A DNA stretch of 16,100 nt. It comes from Dehalococcoidia bacterium (GTDB taxonomy: Bacteria; Chloroflexota; Dehalococcoidia; UBA3495). Location of the stretch: contig JAPKDE010000040.1 in assembly GCA_028822675.1 (NCBI GenBank), positions 1-16,100 on the forward strand, in the 5' to 3' direction. Below the pieces are notes generated by a model that worked only from the letters and a program-made list of their open reading frames with translations, searched no databases and was not told the DNA's origin. Made by a program: the position numbers and the translations under genes. Positions 15,197 through 16,100 of the stretch are shown here, in pieces (the stretch's first letter is position 1; every line of letters starts with the position of its first letter).

Positions 15197-15241
15197 AGCA
15201 CTTCCCTTCTAACGTTTTTAGAACGTTGAAAAGGAAGTGCT
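15197..15241 (-). other. Long hairpin between the NIL gene and the CysO-type gene
   Basis: AGCACTTCC (15197-15205) pairs with GGAAGTGCT (15233-15241). Inside it, TTC pairs with GAA and AACGTT (15211-15216) with AACGTT (15222-15227), around the loop TTTAG. The total is about 18 bp with a small internal loop and a bulge. No T-run follows on the minus strand, so it is not a canonical terminator. It may stabilise or process the mRNA, or reduce read-through into the carrier gene. Confidence 0.6.
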
Positions 15242-15257
15242 GGGGCAGAATCAACTC

Positions 15258-15500
15258 CTACCCGGCAATTACATCCCCGCCCAGCGGGTCAACTCTGACA
15301 CCCGTGGAACTGACCCATTCCAGTCCCTTCTGTATCTCCGGGTCATCGCCTTCCAGTTCCAAAATCACCCAACCCACTTCCTCGCCAACTTCTGCGCGGC
15401 GGATGTTGGTAACAATCTTGAACTTTTGACCCAACTCGTAAATTACCGGCTGTTTGACCAGCGTTTCTTCAAAGGTGAACTTTACACGCTGCTTACCCAT
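15258..15500 (-). CDS. Stand-alone NIL-domain protein
   Basis: 80 residues, ferredoxin-like alpha-beta NIL domain with no other domain. The pattern VKFTFEETLVKQPVIYELGQ, then FKIVTNIRRAEVGEEVGWVI, then LELEGDDPEIQKGLEWVSSTGVRVDPL is the family plan; the N-I of TNI is one of the residues behind the name. In MetN the NIL domain binds methionine and regulates methionine uptake. NIL domains also occur, with Fe-S domains, in proteins for homocysteine synthesis in methanogens. This one has no cysteine, so it cannot bind an Fe-S cluster by cysteine ligands. GGAGG (15510-15514) lies nine bases before the ATG. Between threonine synthase and a sulfur carrier, it is most likely a small sensor or accessory of the homoserine/sulfur branch (inference). 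Confidence 0.85.
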   Translation of the reverse strand: MGKQRVKFTFEETLVKQPVIYELGQKFKIVTNIRRAEVGEEVGWVILELEGDDPEIQKGLEWVSSTGVRVDPLGGDVIAG

Positions 15501-15529
15501 ACCCGAACACCTCCCGGCTTTTTACCCAG

Positions 15530-15556
15530 TTATTTAGCCCCATCAAACATTTCTTC
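15530..15556 (-). repeat. Relic copy of the thrC 3' end
   Basis: On the minus strand this 27-base stretch encodes EEMFDGAK and TAA. It matches the true thrC end (15574-15600, EEMFHGAK and TAG) at 23 of 27 positions, 44 bases further on. Of the four changed bases, one swaps stop codons, two are silent in codon terms (GGA/GGG, TTC/TTT), and one makes His to Asp. It lies between thrC and the NIL gene. Confidence 0.75.
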
Positions 15557-15573
15557 TTGTTAAATGACGGCTG

Positions 15574-16100
15574 CTATTTAGCTCCATGGAACATTTCTTC
15601 GAAGGACCGAATGCTGGGTTTAATAGACAGCGGGTTTACCACTTCTTCCACGGCTTCAATGGTCTTAAGACCGTTGCCAGTGACGTAAACAACCGTCAAA
15701 TCATCGGGTTTGATCGCTCCGGATTCGGCCAAGTGCTTGAGTCCGGAGACCGTGACACCGCCGGCGGTTTCGGTGAAGATACCTTCAGTTTCCGCCAGTA
15801 GTTTAATGCCGTTCACTATTTCAGATTCAGGCACTGCGTAGGCAGAACCCTGAGACTTGTCAATTACTTTGATGGCGTAGATGCCATCGGCCGGGTTGCC
15901 AATGGCCAGCGATTTGGCGAGGCTGTTTGGTCGCACGGCCATAACCTGGGACTGGTTGTTGGCCCAAGCGTAGGCGATGGGCGAGCAGCCCTCTGCCTGT
16001 TGCATGTGCATCTTGGTGGTTACTGCGGGGTGGTGCACCGTGTTCTGGTCAACGCCAAAGGAGCTGCCTTCCACGCCGTCCAACAGACCTAGGCAGGCGA
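15574..16100 (-). CDS. thrC: Threonine synthase, C-terminal part (cut by window edge)
   Basis: The gene runs off the window; the last 174 residues are visible, in frame up to base 16098. It is a fold-type II PLP enzyme that converts O-phosphohomoserine to threonine. The segment TTKMHMQQAEGCSPIAYAW is the substrate and cofactor domain near the middle of ThrC. SLAIGNPADG, GIFTETAGGVTVSGLKHL and DDLTVVYVTGNGLKT match its C-terminal part, including the end-of-barrel TGxGLK signature. The PLP lysine is outside the window. A TTG at 16083 can be misread as a start; the frame stays open beyond it with homologous residues. Downstream come a decayed duplicate of its own 3' end, the NIL gene and the CysO-type gene. 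Related enzymes such as CysM use the same fold, so O-phosphohomoserine sulfhydrylation cannot be excluded. Confidence 0.87.
   Translation of the reverse strand, partial: ACLGLLDGVEGSSFGVDQNTVHHPAVTTKMHMQQAEGCSPIAYAWANNQSQVMAVRPNSLAKSLAIGNPADGIYAIKVIDKSQGSAYAVPESEIVNGIKLLAETEGIFTETAGGVTVSGLKHLAESGAIKPDDLTVVYVTGNGLKTIEAVEEVVNPLSIKPSIRSFEEMFHGAK

Noticed and set aside
15574..16083. Complete 169-residue protein starting at TTG 16083
   Set aside because: The frame continues to the window edge, and the residues belong to the middle of threonine synthase, so it is a partial gene.

Overview
The window is about 57% GC by eye, densely coded, and carries housekeeping and biosynthetic genes of a free-living bacterium. 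The dapB-asd-dapA set close behind a Gly/Arg-tailed PNPase, the CysO/NIL/threonine synthase cluster and the REP-like GTAGGGGCGGGTT palindromes suggest a Chloroflexota (Dehalococcoidia/SAR202-like) genome. That placement is an inference from gene content, not a database result.

Layout. (1) 3-302: the 3' end of a PNPase-like gene with a disordered RGG-type tail, closed by a perfect 15-bp hairpin terminator. (2) 303-996: an accessory islet with a REP-like palindrome and a short NHL-repeat lipoprotein. (3) 1102-4092: lysine/DAP pathway, dapB-asd, a terminator, then dapA with its own promoter. The dapA terminator is itself a REP copy. (4) 4303-7184: purine genes purA (minus) and, divergently, yqeY and purQ (plus). 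dapA and purA converge on a bidirectional terminator. (5) 7193-9042: two colinear DMT/EamA permease paralogues in tandem behind purQ. (6) 9173-12199: a single-domain VOC protein, a double-domain VOC protein, shikimate kinase and 3-dehydroquinate synthase, all on the plus strand and probably partly co-transcribed. (7) 12196-13435 (minus): a TauE/SafE permease preceded one base upstream by a 57-residue membrane protein gene. The permease stop codon overlaps the aroB stop in one CTAG. (8) 13623-14810: tgt, queuine/preQ1 tRNA transglycosylase. (9) 14869-16100 (minus): threonine synthase (cut by the window edge), a stand-alone NIL-domain protein and a CysO-type MoaD/ThiS sulfur carrier.

How they fit together. 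Asd makes aspartate semialdehyde, which DapA and DapB take to lysine and which also leads through homoserine to threonine (ThrC). The ThrC-NIL-CysO block looks like a protein-thiocarboxylate sulfur module attached to the homoserine branch. Its carrier ends Gly-Gly-Phe, so it should need proteolytic uncapping, and a relic of a second thrC-like 3' end lies between thrC and the NIL gene. I regard this block as the most interesting part of the window. AroK and AroB belong to the shikimate pathway. The two VOC proteins upstream have no assignable substrate.
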